In this document: piece after piece, positions 35,907 to 44,460 of the stretch
Position numbering within the stretch: the stretch's first letter is position 1
Layout: every line of letters starts with the position of its first letter
Origin: Flavobacteriaceae bacterium
Lineage (GTDB): Bacteria; Bacteroidota; Bacteroidia; Flavobacteriales; Flavobacteriaceae
Assembly: GCA_031277535.1 (NCBI GenBank)
Contig: JAITMD010000002.1
Span: forward strand, 18,438-82,437
Direction: 5' to 3'
Length of the DNA: 64,000 nt
The notes under the pieces: model-generated
Told to the model about the DNA's origin: nothing
Seen by the model: the letters and a program-made list of their open reading frames with translations, nothing else
Databases searched by the model: none
Made by a program: the position numbers and the translations under genes

Positions 35907-36491
35907 ATGAAAAAAGCAATCAGAATAAAATCGTTTTTAGTTGTATTAGGTTTAGTAAGTGCAGGATTTGCATCATGTCATAAAAGTGATGACAATGAAC
36001 AACCAAATCAAATAGTAAAAGTTGAAGATGTAAATGGAAATTACAGCGGAAAAGTAATTACTACGCAAGGAAAAACTAAAAATGAAATAAATACAACATT
36101 TACTGCTAAAGACAAAGTAATTAATTACGTAGATCTACCAGTGAAAGAGATTGTAGGAACAGCAGTAAAAGATGCTAAAAAGGCAGAGGAGGCAATCAAG
36201 AAAATGGGTAAAATTAAATATGATTTAGATTTTACTGCTGCTTTGACAAGCACTAAAACAGCTGTTGAATTAACTTTTGCACCAAAAGCATTGGATTTAA
36301 AAATACCAGTAGACAATAAAACTATTGACGTAAAAGCAATTATCTCAGCAAAACAAAAAGGAGTTTATACACATAATAGAACAAGAAATTTGAAGTATGA
36401 GCTAAGTGTAGATAAAATCATAGTAAGCGGAACAGAAGAAGCTAAGTTTGAAGCAATCAAATATAGTTTCCCTCTTTCTATAAAAAAATAA
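35907..36491 (+). CDS. Lipoprotein, DUF4840-like
   Basis: 194 residues from the ATG at 35907 (a longer frame to 35856 lacks a signal peptide at its start). Signal with lipobox FASC, Cys24. After a VEDVNGNYSGKV strand come long KxKD-type beta segments and AALTSTKTAVELTFAPKALDLKIPV, a layout similar to Bacteroidota DUF4840 lipoproteins, which I give only as a tentative match. Placed just before the ECF sigma gene and separated from it by a terminator. Confidence 0.65.
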   Translation: MKKAIRIKSFLVVLGLVSAGFASCHKSDDNEQPNQIVKVEDVNGNYSGKVITTQGKTKNEINTTFTAKDKVINYVDLPVKEIVGTAVKDAKKAEEAIKKMGKIKYDLDFTAALTSTKTAVELTFAPKALDLKIPVDNKTIDVKAIISAKQKGVYTHNRTRNLKYELSVDKIIVSGTEEAKFEAIKYSFPLSIKK

Positions 36492-36502
36492 GATGAAAGT
36501 AC

Positions 36503-36541
36503 AAACAGGTTGTACTTCTTGGTATAACCTGTTTTTTTTAA
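36503..36541 (+). terminator. Intrinsic terminator
   Basis: AAACAGGTT/AACCTGTTT stem (36503-36511, 36526-36534) and a T-run after the lipoprotein gene. Confidence 0.75.
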
Positions 36542-36562
36542 AGACCTGATTTATTTTTTATT

Positions 36563-37147
36563 ATGTTGATACAACAACGAAATCAAAAAGACAACAAAGA
36601 GCGAGAACTTGTCGATAGACTTCGATTAAAGGAACAAGCTGCTTGGAAAGAGTTTTACGAATTCTATTCCGGTCACTTGACGTATGTTTGTATGAGATAT
36701 ATAAAAGAGCAAGAAGACGTGAGAGATATTATGCAAAATAGCTTTATTAAGATATTTCACTCTATCGGATCGTTTGAATATAAAGGAGTAGGGTCTTTAA
36801 AAGCATGGATAACACGTTTGCTTATCAACGAATCCTTGAAGTTTTTGAGAGATTCTTCCAAGGTAGAATTTCCTACGTTAGAAGAAGAATTTCCGAATGT
36901 GCAAGAAGAGGAAGAACCTGTATTGGATGAAATACCAGAATCTGTAATATTAGAGCTTATTCGTTCTTTACCAGATGGTTATAGATTAGTTTTTAACCTT
37001 TATGTATTTGAAAAGAAAAGTCATAAAGAAATTGCTAAATTGTTGGCAATAGCAGAGAGTTCTTCTGCCTCTCAATTTCACAGAGCTAAAAAAATGCTCA
37101 TGCAACAGATAAAAACGTATAACAAAATTAGAACAAGCGCCTTATGA
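36563..37147 (+). CDS. ECF-type RNA polymerase sigma factor
   Basis: 194 residues. Region 2 (about 25-95) has YVCMRYIKEQEDVRDIMQNSFIKIF, and region 4 (about 130-185) LIRSLPDGYRLVFNLYVFEKKSHKEIAKLLAIAESSSASQFHRAKKML. ECF sigma-70 factors direct RNA polymerase to envelope-stress or surface genes. Its stop overlaps the start of the next gene as ATGA. That gene begins with an anti-sigma-like part, the usual partner arrangement. Confidence 0.9.
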   Translation: MLIQQRNQKDNKERELVDRLRLKEQAAWKEFYEFYSGHLTYVCMRYIKEQEDVRDIMQNSFIKIFHSIGSFEYKGVGSLKAWITRLLINESLKFLRDSSKVEFPTLEEEFPNVQEEEEPVLDEIPESVILELIRSLPDGYRLVFNLYVFEKKSHKEIAKLLAIAESSSASQFHRAKKMLMQQIKTYNKIRTSAL

Positions 37148-38580
37148 ACGATAAATGGACAAATGATCTGGAAAAAAAGATGAAGGATCATACAGAGATC
37201 GGACCAGAGGGGTTGTGGGAAGATTTAGAACAAACGCTTTTTGGGGAAGAAAAAGGGAAAATCATTCCATTATGGTCAGATCAAGTACAAGAAACAAGAA
37301 AAGTTGAAAAAACAGTAAAAAGTATTTGGAGAAAAAGGTTGATGAATATAGCAGTTGCGGCTGTGGTATTCCTTATAGGAGGAATTGGTTTTTATGTAAA
37401 TAATGGACAACAATTGTTTAAGCAAACATCTACGGGTATAGATGATCAAGTGGTGAACTCATCACCAAAAGAAAAAGGTAGTAATTTGGTTGAAGATGCT
37501 GAAAACAGTGTTGCAATAATGCCTGCTGAAACAAAAGAAAAAGAGAAAGAAGCCCTTGTGCAAAATAAGGAAAGCAAATACTACAAAAAGGAAAGTAAGA
37601 CAAATAACGGTGTTATTCAAAAAAGACAAGAACAATTATATACTGATTTATTAGCTGTAGATGCAGAATTAAATCAGTTGGTTGCCTCTAAAAGTAATAG
37701 TTCTAAAGAAGAACAGGGTTTGGTGAAAGAAACGATAAAAGATATTGTCGATTCATTTGTTGTAGAACAAGAGAAGAATACGGAAAATAAGGTTGTAGCT
37801 AATACTATTAGGGAAGTACCGCTCACCCCAGCAGAAGAAAAGAGTAGTAAACGCCCTTTTTCTTTTGGTGTTTTTTCTGGAAATACGTCTTCTAATGTCA
37901 ACCAACAACAGAATGGCTATTCTTCAATGAATGGAGAAATTAGAGTAGGATCAAATGATCCAGATGTGAGTTTCGATAATCCAAGTTGGAAAGAAATTTA
38001 TGCAGCTAACTTAGATAAGGATGTAAATACAACGATTGATCACAAAAGACCTGTGCGATTTGGAGCATCTGTTTACTATCAATTGAACGACAAATGGGGT
38101 ATCAGTACAGGGTTGACATATACAAGATTGTCTTCAGAGCTACAAGCAGGTAGTGATGATTATAAAATAGTGAGCGATCGCGTACTACACTATGTGGGAA
38201 TACCTATTCAAATGAATTATGAAGTTTGGAAAAAAGGGAGGTTTTCAACCTATGCCAATGGTGGATTTGCTGTAGAAAAATCAGTTGCAGGAACCTTAAA
38301 AACAAAGTATAAAATTGGAGATGTGGTAGAAGATGGAGGTAATGAAAACGTAGATGCCAAAGGAATACAGACTTCGGTTAATATGAGTTTGGGAATGGAG
38401 TATAAGTTGGGAAAAAATATAGGGGTATATTTTGAACCTGGCGTAAGATATTATTTTGACGATGGGAGTTCTATAAATACAATTTATAAAGAAAAGCCAT
38501 TTGACTTTAATATTCAATTAGGACTTCGCTATTCTATTTTTAATAACAAAAAAATTGCAAAGAAAACAGAAGATATATAG
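37144..38580 (+). CDS. Anti-sigma-like N-terminus, membrane segment and C-terminal beta-barrel domain
   Basis: 478 residues. N-terminal cytoplasmic part (1-65, WTNDLEKKMKDHTEIGPEGLWEDLEQTLFG), a transmembrane helix at about 67-85, a long charged helical stretch (about 105-215, KEKEKEALVQNKESKYYKKES), then a barrel domain (about 298-478) of the PorT/OMP type: RFGASVYYQLNDKWGISTGLTYTRL and GVYFEPGVRYYFDDGSS. The barrel is fused to the inner-membrane anti-sigma part. Coupled to the sigma gene. Such trans-envelope layouts occur in Bacteroidota. Confidence 0.8.
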   Translation: MNDKWTNDLEKKMKDHTEIGPEGLWEDLEQTLFGEEKGKIIPLWSDQVQETRKVEKTVKSIWRKRLMNIAVAAVVFLIGGIGFYVNNGQQLFKQTSTGIDDQVVNSSPKEKGSNLVEDAENSVAIMPAETKEKEKEALVQNKESKYYKKESKTNNGVIQKRQEQLYTDLLAVDAELNQLVASKSNSSKEEQGLVKETIKDIVDSFVVEQEKNTENKVVANTIREVPLTPAEEKSSKRPFSFGVFSGNTSSNVNQQQNGYSSMNGEIRVGSNDPDVSFDNPSWKEIYAANLDKDVNTTIDHKRPVRFGASVYYQLNDKWGISTGLTYTRLSSELQAGSDDYKIVSDRVLHYVGIPIQMNYEVWKKGRFSTYANGGFAVEKSVAGTLKTKYKIGDVVEDGGNENVDAKGIQTSVNMSLGMEYKLGKNIGVYFEPGVRYYFDDGSSINTIYKEKPFDFNIQLGLRYSIFNNKKIAKKTEDI

Positions 38581-38729
38581 ATAGATAAAGATCAGTAGGT
38601 AATGGAAAATTGTATGACGAGTTGTAGAACTTTCTATTATTTATTAAATCAAACTAATTCCTCTAATTCGAAACCAAAGTTTTGATTTGTATGACTTACT
38701 ATAAGGGTAGGAGGTTGTATTTTGTGATG

Positions 38730-38757
38730 AGCCGATAGTGAAAGCTATCGGCTTTAT
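38730..38757 (+). terminator. Intrinsic terminator
   Basis: AGCCGATAG/CTATCGGCT stem (38730-38738, 38745-38753), then TTTAT, 150 bp after the anti-sigma gene. Confidence 0.7.
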
Positions 38758-39172
38758 CTATTTATATCGTTTGGTATATTTTGACAAACATCCCCATATT
38801 AAGCACAAGTTAATTAGACATAAGCTCTCTTTGCTTTCTTCTGAAATCATGTGGTAATATGTTTTTTGACAAGTTTGGTGATATAGGTGTAATTTCCACT
38901 CGTTTGTAGGTCTATGACATGATTTGGGATAAAACCCTTTGTATTAAAAGATTTAGTTGTAATTCATCGTGTTTTGCAAATTGATATTATAAAATTAGTT
39001 CCAACAATTCTTTCACAGGAAGAACAATTGAGAATTAAGGAGGCAGTACAACTTTTAGATAGACCACAGATGAAATTAAAGCTTTGTGATTTAGTTGCAC
39101 TAATATAGGTAATTACGATATAAGGAAGAGCTATTGTATAAAGATATGGCATAAAAAAAGATGGTGTAATTA
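38758..39172. other. Gap with a possible decayed gene
   Basis: The rightward frame around 38945-39107 reads like protein (IIKLVPTILSQEEQLRIKE, then AVQLLDRPQMKLKLCDLVAL) and then hits stops. It has no good start. It may be a gene remnant; nothing else is seen. Confidence 0.25.
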
Positions 39173-39373
39173 CTATCTTTTTTTTATGTTTCTATTGTAT
39201 CTGAATATTCTTATTAAAGAGTATATATTAAAGACTAAAACAGCTGTATATACCAATGCTAAGTAGGGTTTGTTGAAGGTGCAAGAAATAGGGTTAAAAA
39301 GTTTGTATAGTGCCATTGCTATCACTAAACTAATAATGATTGTGAAAAAAGGTGTTTTCTTCTGAGTTTCCAT
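39173..39373 (-). CDS. Small two-helix membrane protein
   Basis: 66 residues from the ATG at 39373 (METQKKTPFF..); the longer frame to 39448 has no better signal. Two hydrophobic segments (about 8-22 and 33-52) and a basic end (RNRNIKKR-like). Unknown function, common size for flavobacterial small membrane proteins. A single gene. Confidence 0.45.
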   Translation of the reverse strand: METQKKTPFFTIIISLVIAMALYKLFNPISCTFNKPYLALVYTAVLVFNIYSLIRIFRYNRNIKKR

Positions 39374-39757
39374 AAGGTGTGTTTTATTTTTTTTCGAATA
39401 TATGAAAAAGATTGTTATAGAATCTTTTTTTATAAAGAGTCGATTCATCTATTTATTTAGGATGAGGTAATAATACATTTTTTGGTGGTAATGTATGGTG
39501 TAATAAATGATTATAAACCGATGAGGTAGCCTATTTGAGAAAAATAAAAGGTGTTTTTAGTGCTATATTTTTTCATTTAAAGAAGGTTTGGCTTGTTTGT
39601 TGTATTCTTTAGTTAAACTTTGGGTAATAATTTTTTATTGTACCTCATTGGAAAATAGAATTATACAAATTATACTACTATTTTGTTCAAATTCCGTACT
39701 TCAATGCTGTTAAATGAGGAAATATAAATTATCTTTGCCCCTTAAAATATTTCAAAA
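39374..39757 (+). promoter_or_regulatory. Gap holding the argS promoter
   Basis: No gene. TATCTTTG at 39730-39737 fits TAnnTTTG and lies 20 nt before the argS ATG, giving a very short leader. The upstream TTG is not well placed. Confidence 0.5.
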
Positions 39758-41536
39758 ATGACATTAATTCAGATTTTAACTCCGCAGATAGAAAGTGCAT
39801 TGCAGCAGGTATATGGTGTTGCAGTAGATAAGGTGGAATATCAAGCGACGAGAAAAGAGTTTGAGGGTGATATTACTGTAGTTATTTTCCCGTTTTTAAA
39901 ACAAATTAAAGGCAACCCTGTAGAGATAGGAACAAAAGTAGGGGAGTATTTGGTTGAGAGTACAACTGTAATAGAACGGTTTAATGTTGTTAAAGGTTTT
40001 TTGAATTTAGTAGTTTCAGATACTTACTATTTAGATTTCTTTGCGTCTATTCGCAATGAAGAGCACTATGGTTTTGTAACACCAAAAGAAGGAGATAAAG
40101 CTATTTTGGTAGAATATTCTTCACCAAATACGAATAAACCACTTCACTTAGGACACGTTAGAAATAATTTGTTGGGGTATGCTGTAGCTGAAATCTTAAA
40201 GGCATCTGGAAAGAAAGTATATAAAACACAAATTATCAACGATAGAGGTATCCATATTTGTAAGTCGATGTTGGCTTGGCAAAAGTATGGTAATGGAGAG
40301 ACTCCTGAGTCTACTGGATTAAAAGGAGATAAATTGGTAGGAAACTACTATGTGAAATTTGACATTGAGTACAAAAGCCAAATCAAGGAATTGATGGAAG
40401 GTGGAATGTCAGAGGATGAAGCTAAAAAAGAAGCTCCAATCATTAAAGAAGCAAAACAAATGCTTGTGGATTGGGAAGCAAATAAACCAGAAGTAATTGA
40501 GTTGTGGAACATGATGAACCAATGGGTTTATGATGGATTTGCAGTTTCATATAAAAACTTAGGGGTTGACTTTGACAAAGTGTATTATGAAAGTAATACT
40601 TATTTGTTGGGGAAAGATGTTGTAGAACAAGGATTAGAACAAGGGGTATTCTTTAAAAAAGAAGATAACTCTGTTTGGATAGATTTGACAGAAGAAGGAT
40701 TAGACGAGAAGTTAGTGTTGCGTGGTGATGGTACATCTGTTTATATGACACAAGATATCGGAACAGCTATCCAACGTGTAAAAGACTTTGGCGATGTAGG
40801 AGGTATGGTATATACAGTAGGTAATGAACAAGATTACCACTTTAAAGTACTATTTTTAATATTGAAACGTTTAGGTTTTGACTGGGCAGAGAGTTTACAC
40901 CATTTATCTTACGGTATGGTAGAGTTGCCATCTGGTAGAATGAAGAGTAGAGAGGGAACTGTAGTAGATGCAGATGAACTAATGCAAGAGATGACTGCAA
41001 CAGCTAAGAGTATATCTGAAGAATTAGGTAAATTGGAAGGATACTCTGATGAGGAAAAGGCAGCATTATACAAAACAATAGGATTAGGTGCTTTGAAGTA
41101 TTATATGCTTAAAGTAGATCCACGTAAAGGAATGATGTTTAACCCTGAAGAGTCTGTTGATTTTACAGGGAATACAGGGCCATTTATTCAATATGCTTAT
41201 GCTCGTATTCAGTCGATTTTGCGCAAGGCAGATTTCGATTACAGTGCAGCGATAACGGGTATTGTTTTGGATCCAAAAGAGAAGGAACTATTAAAGTTAG
41301 TAGAAGAGTTTCCTGTAGTTATTCAGGATGCAGCTCGTACGCATAGTCCCGCTTTGGTGGCAAACTATGTGTATGATTTAGTACGTGAGTACAATTCTTT
41401 CTACCAGTCTGTTATAATTTTGGGAGAAGAGAACATGACGTTAAAAGCGTTTAGAGTTCAATTATCTCAAAAGGTTGGTTTAGTGATCAAGGATGCATTT
41501 GCTCTTTTGGGTATTGCAGTTCCTCAGCGTATGTAA
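39758..41536 (+). CDS. argS: Arginyl-tRNA synthetase
   Basis: 592 residues, normal length. An N-terminal additional domain (1-85), class I HIGH-type motif HLGH at 130-133 in PNTNKPLHLGHVRNNL, the KMSKS-type region RMKSREGTVV about 410, and a C-terminal anticodon-binding DALR domain. It charges tRNA-Arg in the cytoplasm. It is followed after 12 bp by an envelope-acylation gene, so the essential gene and the next three are likely co-transcribed. Confidence 0.97.
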   Translation: MTLIQILTPQIESALQQVYGVAVDKVEYQATRKEFEGDITVVIFPFLKQIKGNPVEIGTKVGEYLVESTTVIERFNVVKGFLNLVVSDTYYLDFFASIRNEEHYGFVTPKEGDKAILVEYSSPNTNKPLHLGHVRNNLLGYAVAEILKASGKKVYKTQIINDRGIHICKSMLAWQKYGNGETPESTGLKGDKLVGNYYVKFDIEYKSQIKELMEGGMSEDEAKKEAPIIKEAKQMLVDWEANKPEVIELWNMMNQWVYDGFAVSYKNLGVDFDKVYYESNTYLLGKDVVEQGLEQGVFFKKEDNSVWIDLTEEGLDEKLVLRGDGTSVYMTQDIGTAIQRVKDFGDVGGMVYTVGNEQDYHFKVLFLILKRLGFDWAESLHHLSYGMVELPSGRMKSREGTVVDADELMQEMTATAKSISEELGKLEGYSDEEKAALYKTIGLGALKYYMLKVDPRKGMMFNPEESVDFTGNTGPFIQYAYARIQSILRKADFDYSAAITGIVLDPKEKELLKLVEEFPVVIQDAARTHSPALVANYVYDLVREYNSFYQSVIILGEENMTLKAFRVQLSQKVGLVIKDAFALLGIAVPQRM

Positions 41537-41548
41537 TTTTTGTAATCA

Positions 41549-42982
41549 GTGAAAATAGTAAAATCATACATATTTCAGTCATTTGCCATTATAGTAATGG
41601 CAAGTGGCTTTTTTTTGTTTTTTAAAGGAAATCTACCAGATAAGATTTTTCCTGAAAACAAAGCAATGACGGAGAATGTGGTTATTGATAGCTTGTTGTT
41701 GGAAGCCTTTGAAATGGAGAAACAAGAAGTAGCCGCTGGTAAGGTAGAAGTAAAAGATACTAAGCCTGCTGTGGTAAACTCGTCTGGGGTGACCATTGTA
41801 GACGAAAATGTAATTGTTGTACCAGAAGATAAGGTGCTGTCAACAGAAGCAGCAGATGCTTTTGAAGGAATGGTATACTTAGAATCATTCTTTGCCCGTT
41901 TGTACGAGTATGAACAACAACACAACGGTCGTGTACGTATTGCGTATTACGGAGACTCAATGACTGATGGAGATATGATTGTACAAGATTTGCGTAAAAA
42001 CTATCAGACAAAATATGGTGGTAGTGGAGTTGGTTATGTGCCAATTAATTCGGAGTCTTCACAATCTCGTGGTTCAGTAGTACATCGTTATTCTAAAAAC
42101 TGGAAAAACCAATCGTATGTAAATGTGAAACGTCCAAGTAAACCTTTTGGTGTAAGTGGACAGGTTGCTTTTGTAAAAGATACGGTTAGCAATACATGGG
42201 TAAGCTATCAGGCAGGTCAGGTAAAAGGAATGACTACTTTGCATACACCAACTTTGTATTACGGACGATCAAGTAATGGTAAGGCAAGAGTGAGTATTTT
42301 AACAGATAAGGATACACTAAGTAAACACTTGGACGCTTCGGCTGAATTGAATAAATTGAAGTTGACAGATAAAAATGTACGCTCTGTTAAGATTACGTTT
42401 AAGCAAGCGGACTCTATTCCATTTTATGGCGTTGATTTTAGTTCTGCAGAAGGACTTCAAGTGGATAACTTTTCAAGTAGAGGAAATTCGGGTATGCCTT
42501 TATCGCTATTTAAAATTAGCTTGATGCAGAAATACCAAAAGAATTTAGATTATAGTTTGATTGTTTTACATTTTGGAACAAATGTATTGAACTACGGCTC
42601 GTTGAACTATTCGTGGTACACGAGTAAAATGGGAGCAGTAGTGAGTCATTTAAAACAATGTTTTCCAAATGCGAGTATTTTGATTATCTCTACAGCTGAT
42701 AAGGCTTCTAAAGTAGAGATGAAAATGCAAACAGATGCAGCAGTAGTTCCATTGATGAAAGCACAACGCTTATATGCACAAGAAAGTCATGCAGGATTCT
42801 TTGATTTGTATAGCGCAATGGGAGGAAAAGGATCTATGGTAAAATGGGTAGAAGAATCTCCTGTAAAGGCAAATAAAGATTATACGCATTTTAACTTTAA
42901 AGGTGCATCAGAAGTGTCAAACCTTATTTTTAAACGCTTAGAGTCAGCGTATGGTGATTATAAAGCGAAAAGAGGACAATAA
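41549..42982 (+). CDS. SGNH hydrolase-like protein, membrane-anchored (acetyl-transfer type)
   Basis: 477 residues from a GTG start; an ATG at 41597 would cut the signal anchor. Signal anchor at about 8-25. SGNH block I is GDSMTD at 135-140 (Ser137), and the C-terminal pair is DYTH (Asp444, His447). Between lie two beta-rich regions. It is like AlgJ/AlgX or PatB partners that act on surface polymers. The second SGNH gene follows 37 bp later and an MBOAT after that. Function: O-acetyl transfer or removal on a periplasmic polymer, inferred. Confidence 0.75.
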   Translation: MKIVKSYIFQSFAIIVMASGFFLFFKGNLPDKIFPENKAMTENVVIDSLLLEAFEMEKQEVAAGKVEVKDTKPAVVNSSGVTIVDENVIVVPEDKVLSTEAADAFEGMVYLESFFARLYEYEQQHNGRVRIAYYGDSMTDGDMIVQDLRKNYQTKYGGSGVGYVPINSESSQSRGSVVHRYSKNWKNQSYVNVKRPSKPFGVSGQVAFVKDTVSNTWVSYQAGQVKGMTTLHTPTLYYGRSSNGKARVSILTDKDTLSKHLDASAELNKLKLTDKNVRSVKITFKQADSIPFYGVDFSSAEGLQVDNFSSRGNSGMPLSLFKISLMQKYQKNLDYSLIVLHFGTNVLNYGSLNYSWYTSKMGAVVSHLKQCFPNASILIISTADKASKVEMKMQTDAAVVPLMKAQRLYAQESHAGFFDLYSAMGGKGSMVKWVEESPVKANKDYTHFNFKGASEVSNLIFKRLESAYGDYKAKRGQ

Positions 42983-43019
42983 ATTAATGTAGTAACGAAA
43001 AGAAAGAGTTTATTTTCAA

Positions 43020-44456
43020 ATGCCTAAGAAGAAAATATCTGTTTTTTTGGCGAGTTTACTCTGTAGTATGGGGGCGTTTGCACAAGCGGGAAAAGAGCGT
43101 TTGGTAGGCGAAGTACAAGATGAGAAACCGCAGAAAGGACAAGACGAAGTAGAGATTGTTAATCAGATATATTATCCAGAACAATTAAAAAGCTTTTTTC
43201 GAAAACTTCAGAAACTGGAGCGAGAGAAGAAAGGTAAAGTAAATATTGTTCATATTGGGGATTCACATATACAAGCTGATTTTTTTAGTGGTAAGATGCG
43301 TTCACAATTACAAGAGAAATTTGGTAATGGTGGATGGGGACTTACATTTCCCTATAAATTAGCAAAAACGAATGGATCGTCGGCAATCAACTATAGTTCT
43401 AATGTAAGTTGGGAGAATAGGAGAAATATTTTCCCTGTAGCTTCAGCCAATGTAGGACTGAGTGGTATTGCTTTGTCTACCAGTCAACAGAATTTTGTGA
43501 TAGAAATGAATGTGCGCAACCAAGAGAATGGTTTTTCTAAGATGCGTGTATTTACTCCTTCTAAAAAAAATCAATACGAAGTAGGTACCACAACCAAGAA
43601 GATAGAGTATGAGGAGAGTAAAAAGGTTAAGGTTACACACAAAGTTGTAAAAGGTGAAACACTTTCAAGTATAGCGCGTAAATATGATACCTCTGTTAAT
43701 GCAATCAAAAGCCTTAATGGAATGAAAAGCGCTAATATTGGAATAGGGAAAAGCCTGGTTGTGAAAGAAAGTGTAGAACGTCGCGTTATTACTAAAGGTA
43801 GTGGAGACTTTACAGCATTGAAACCAACTAAGATGGATGGATATTTTGAATATAAATTTTCTACCCCACAGGAAAAGCTATATTTCTATCCTTCTCAAGA
43901 TAGCGATTTGTATGAATTAAATGGAATTTATGTAGAGAATGATGCAGCAGGAGTAGTGTATTCTACTATTGGTGTAAATGGTGCTCGTTATTCTGATTTT
44001 AATAAGTACGATTTGTTTTTTGAACAATTAAAAGGATTAGAACCAGATTTGATTATTGTATCAATGGGAACAAACGAGTCGTTTGATCGCATGTCTGGTA
44101 AAGATTTTGGTGTACAAGTGAAGTTGTTTATGGATAAAGTGAAAGCTCAATATCCTAATGCAGATTTCTTATTGACAAGTCCACCACCGTCTTATTTTTC
44201 AAGAGAAACTCCAAATTTAGTAGCTACAGAACTTACAAATGAACTGATTATTTCAGGGATTAAAGGGAAGTACGCTATTTGGGATTTATATTATAGCTTA
44301 GGAGCCAGTTTGGGAGTGCCTAAGTTACAAGAGGAGGGAATGATGGCAAAAGACTTAGTTCACTACTCGATTAAAGGCTATGAGTATATGGGGACGCTTT
44401 TTTACGATGCTTTGATGAAAGCGTACTCAGATTTTAAACAAAAAGAAATAAAATAG
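43020..44456 (+). CDS. SGNH hydrolase with an inserted LysM domain
   Basis: 478 residues. Signal peptide 1-22 (AFAQ). SGNH block I is GDSHIQ at 80-85 (Ser82) and the C-terminal pair is DLVH (Asp445, His448). Between them, at 206-249, lies a LysM domain (THKVVKGETLSSIARKYDTS then VNAIKSLNGMKSANIGIGKSLVV). LysM binds N-acetylglucosamine chains such as peptidoglycan or chitin-like material, so the likely substrate is peptidoglycan. Four bp before the MBOAT gene. It is probably the acetyl-transferring or -removing partner in the periplasm. Confidence 0.8.
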   Translation: MPKKKISVFLASLLCSMGAFAQAGKERLVGEVQDEKPQKGQDEVEIVNQIYYPEQLKSFFRKLQKLEREKKGKVNIVHIGDSHIQADFFSGKMRSQLQEKFGNGGWGLTFPYKLAKTNGSSAINYSSNVSWENRRNIFPVASANVGLSGIALSTSQQNFVIEMNVRNQENGFSKMRVFTPSKKNQYEVGTTTKKIEYEESKKVKVTHKVVKGETLSSIARKYDTSVNAIKSLNGMKSANIGIGKSLVVKESVERRVITKGSGDFTALKPTKMDGYFEYKFSTPQEKLYFYPSQDSDLYELNGIYVENDAAGVVYSTIGVNGARYSDFNKYDLFFEQLKGLEPDLIIVSMGTNESFDRMSGKDFGVQVKLFMDKVKAQYPNADFLLTSPPPSYFSRETPNLVATELTNELIISGIKGKYAIWDLYYSLGASLGVPKLQEEGMMAKDLVHYSIKGYEYMGTLFYDALMKAYSDFKQKEIK

Positions 44457-44460
44457 GTCA

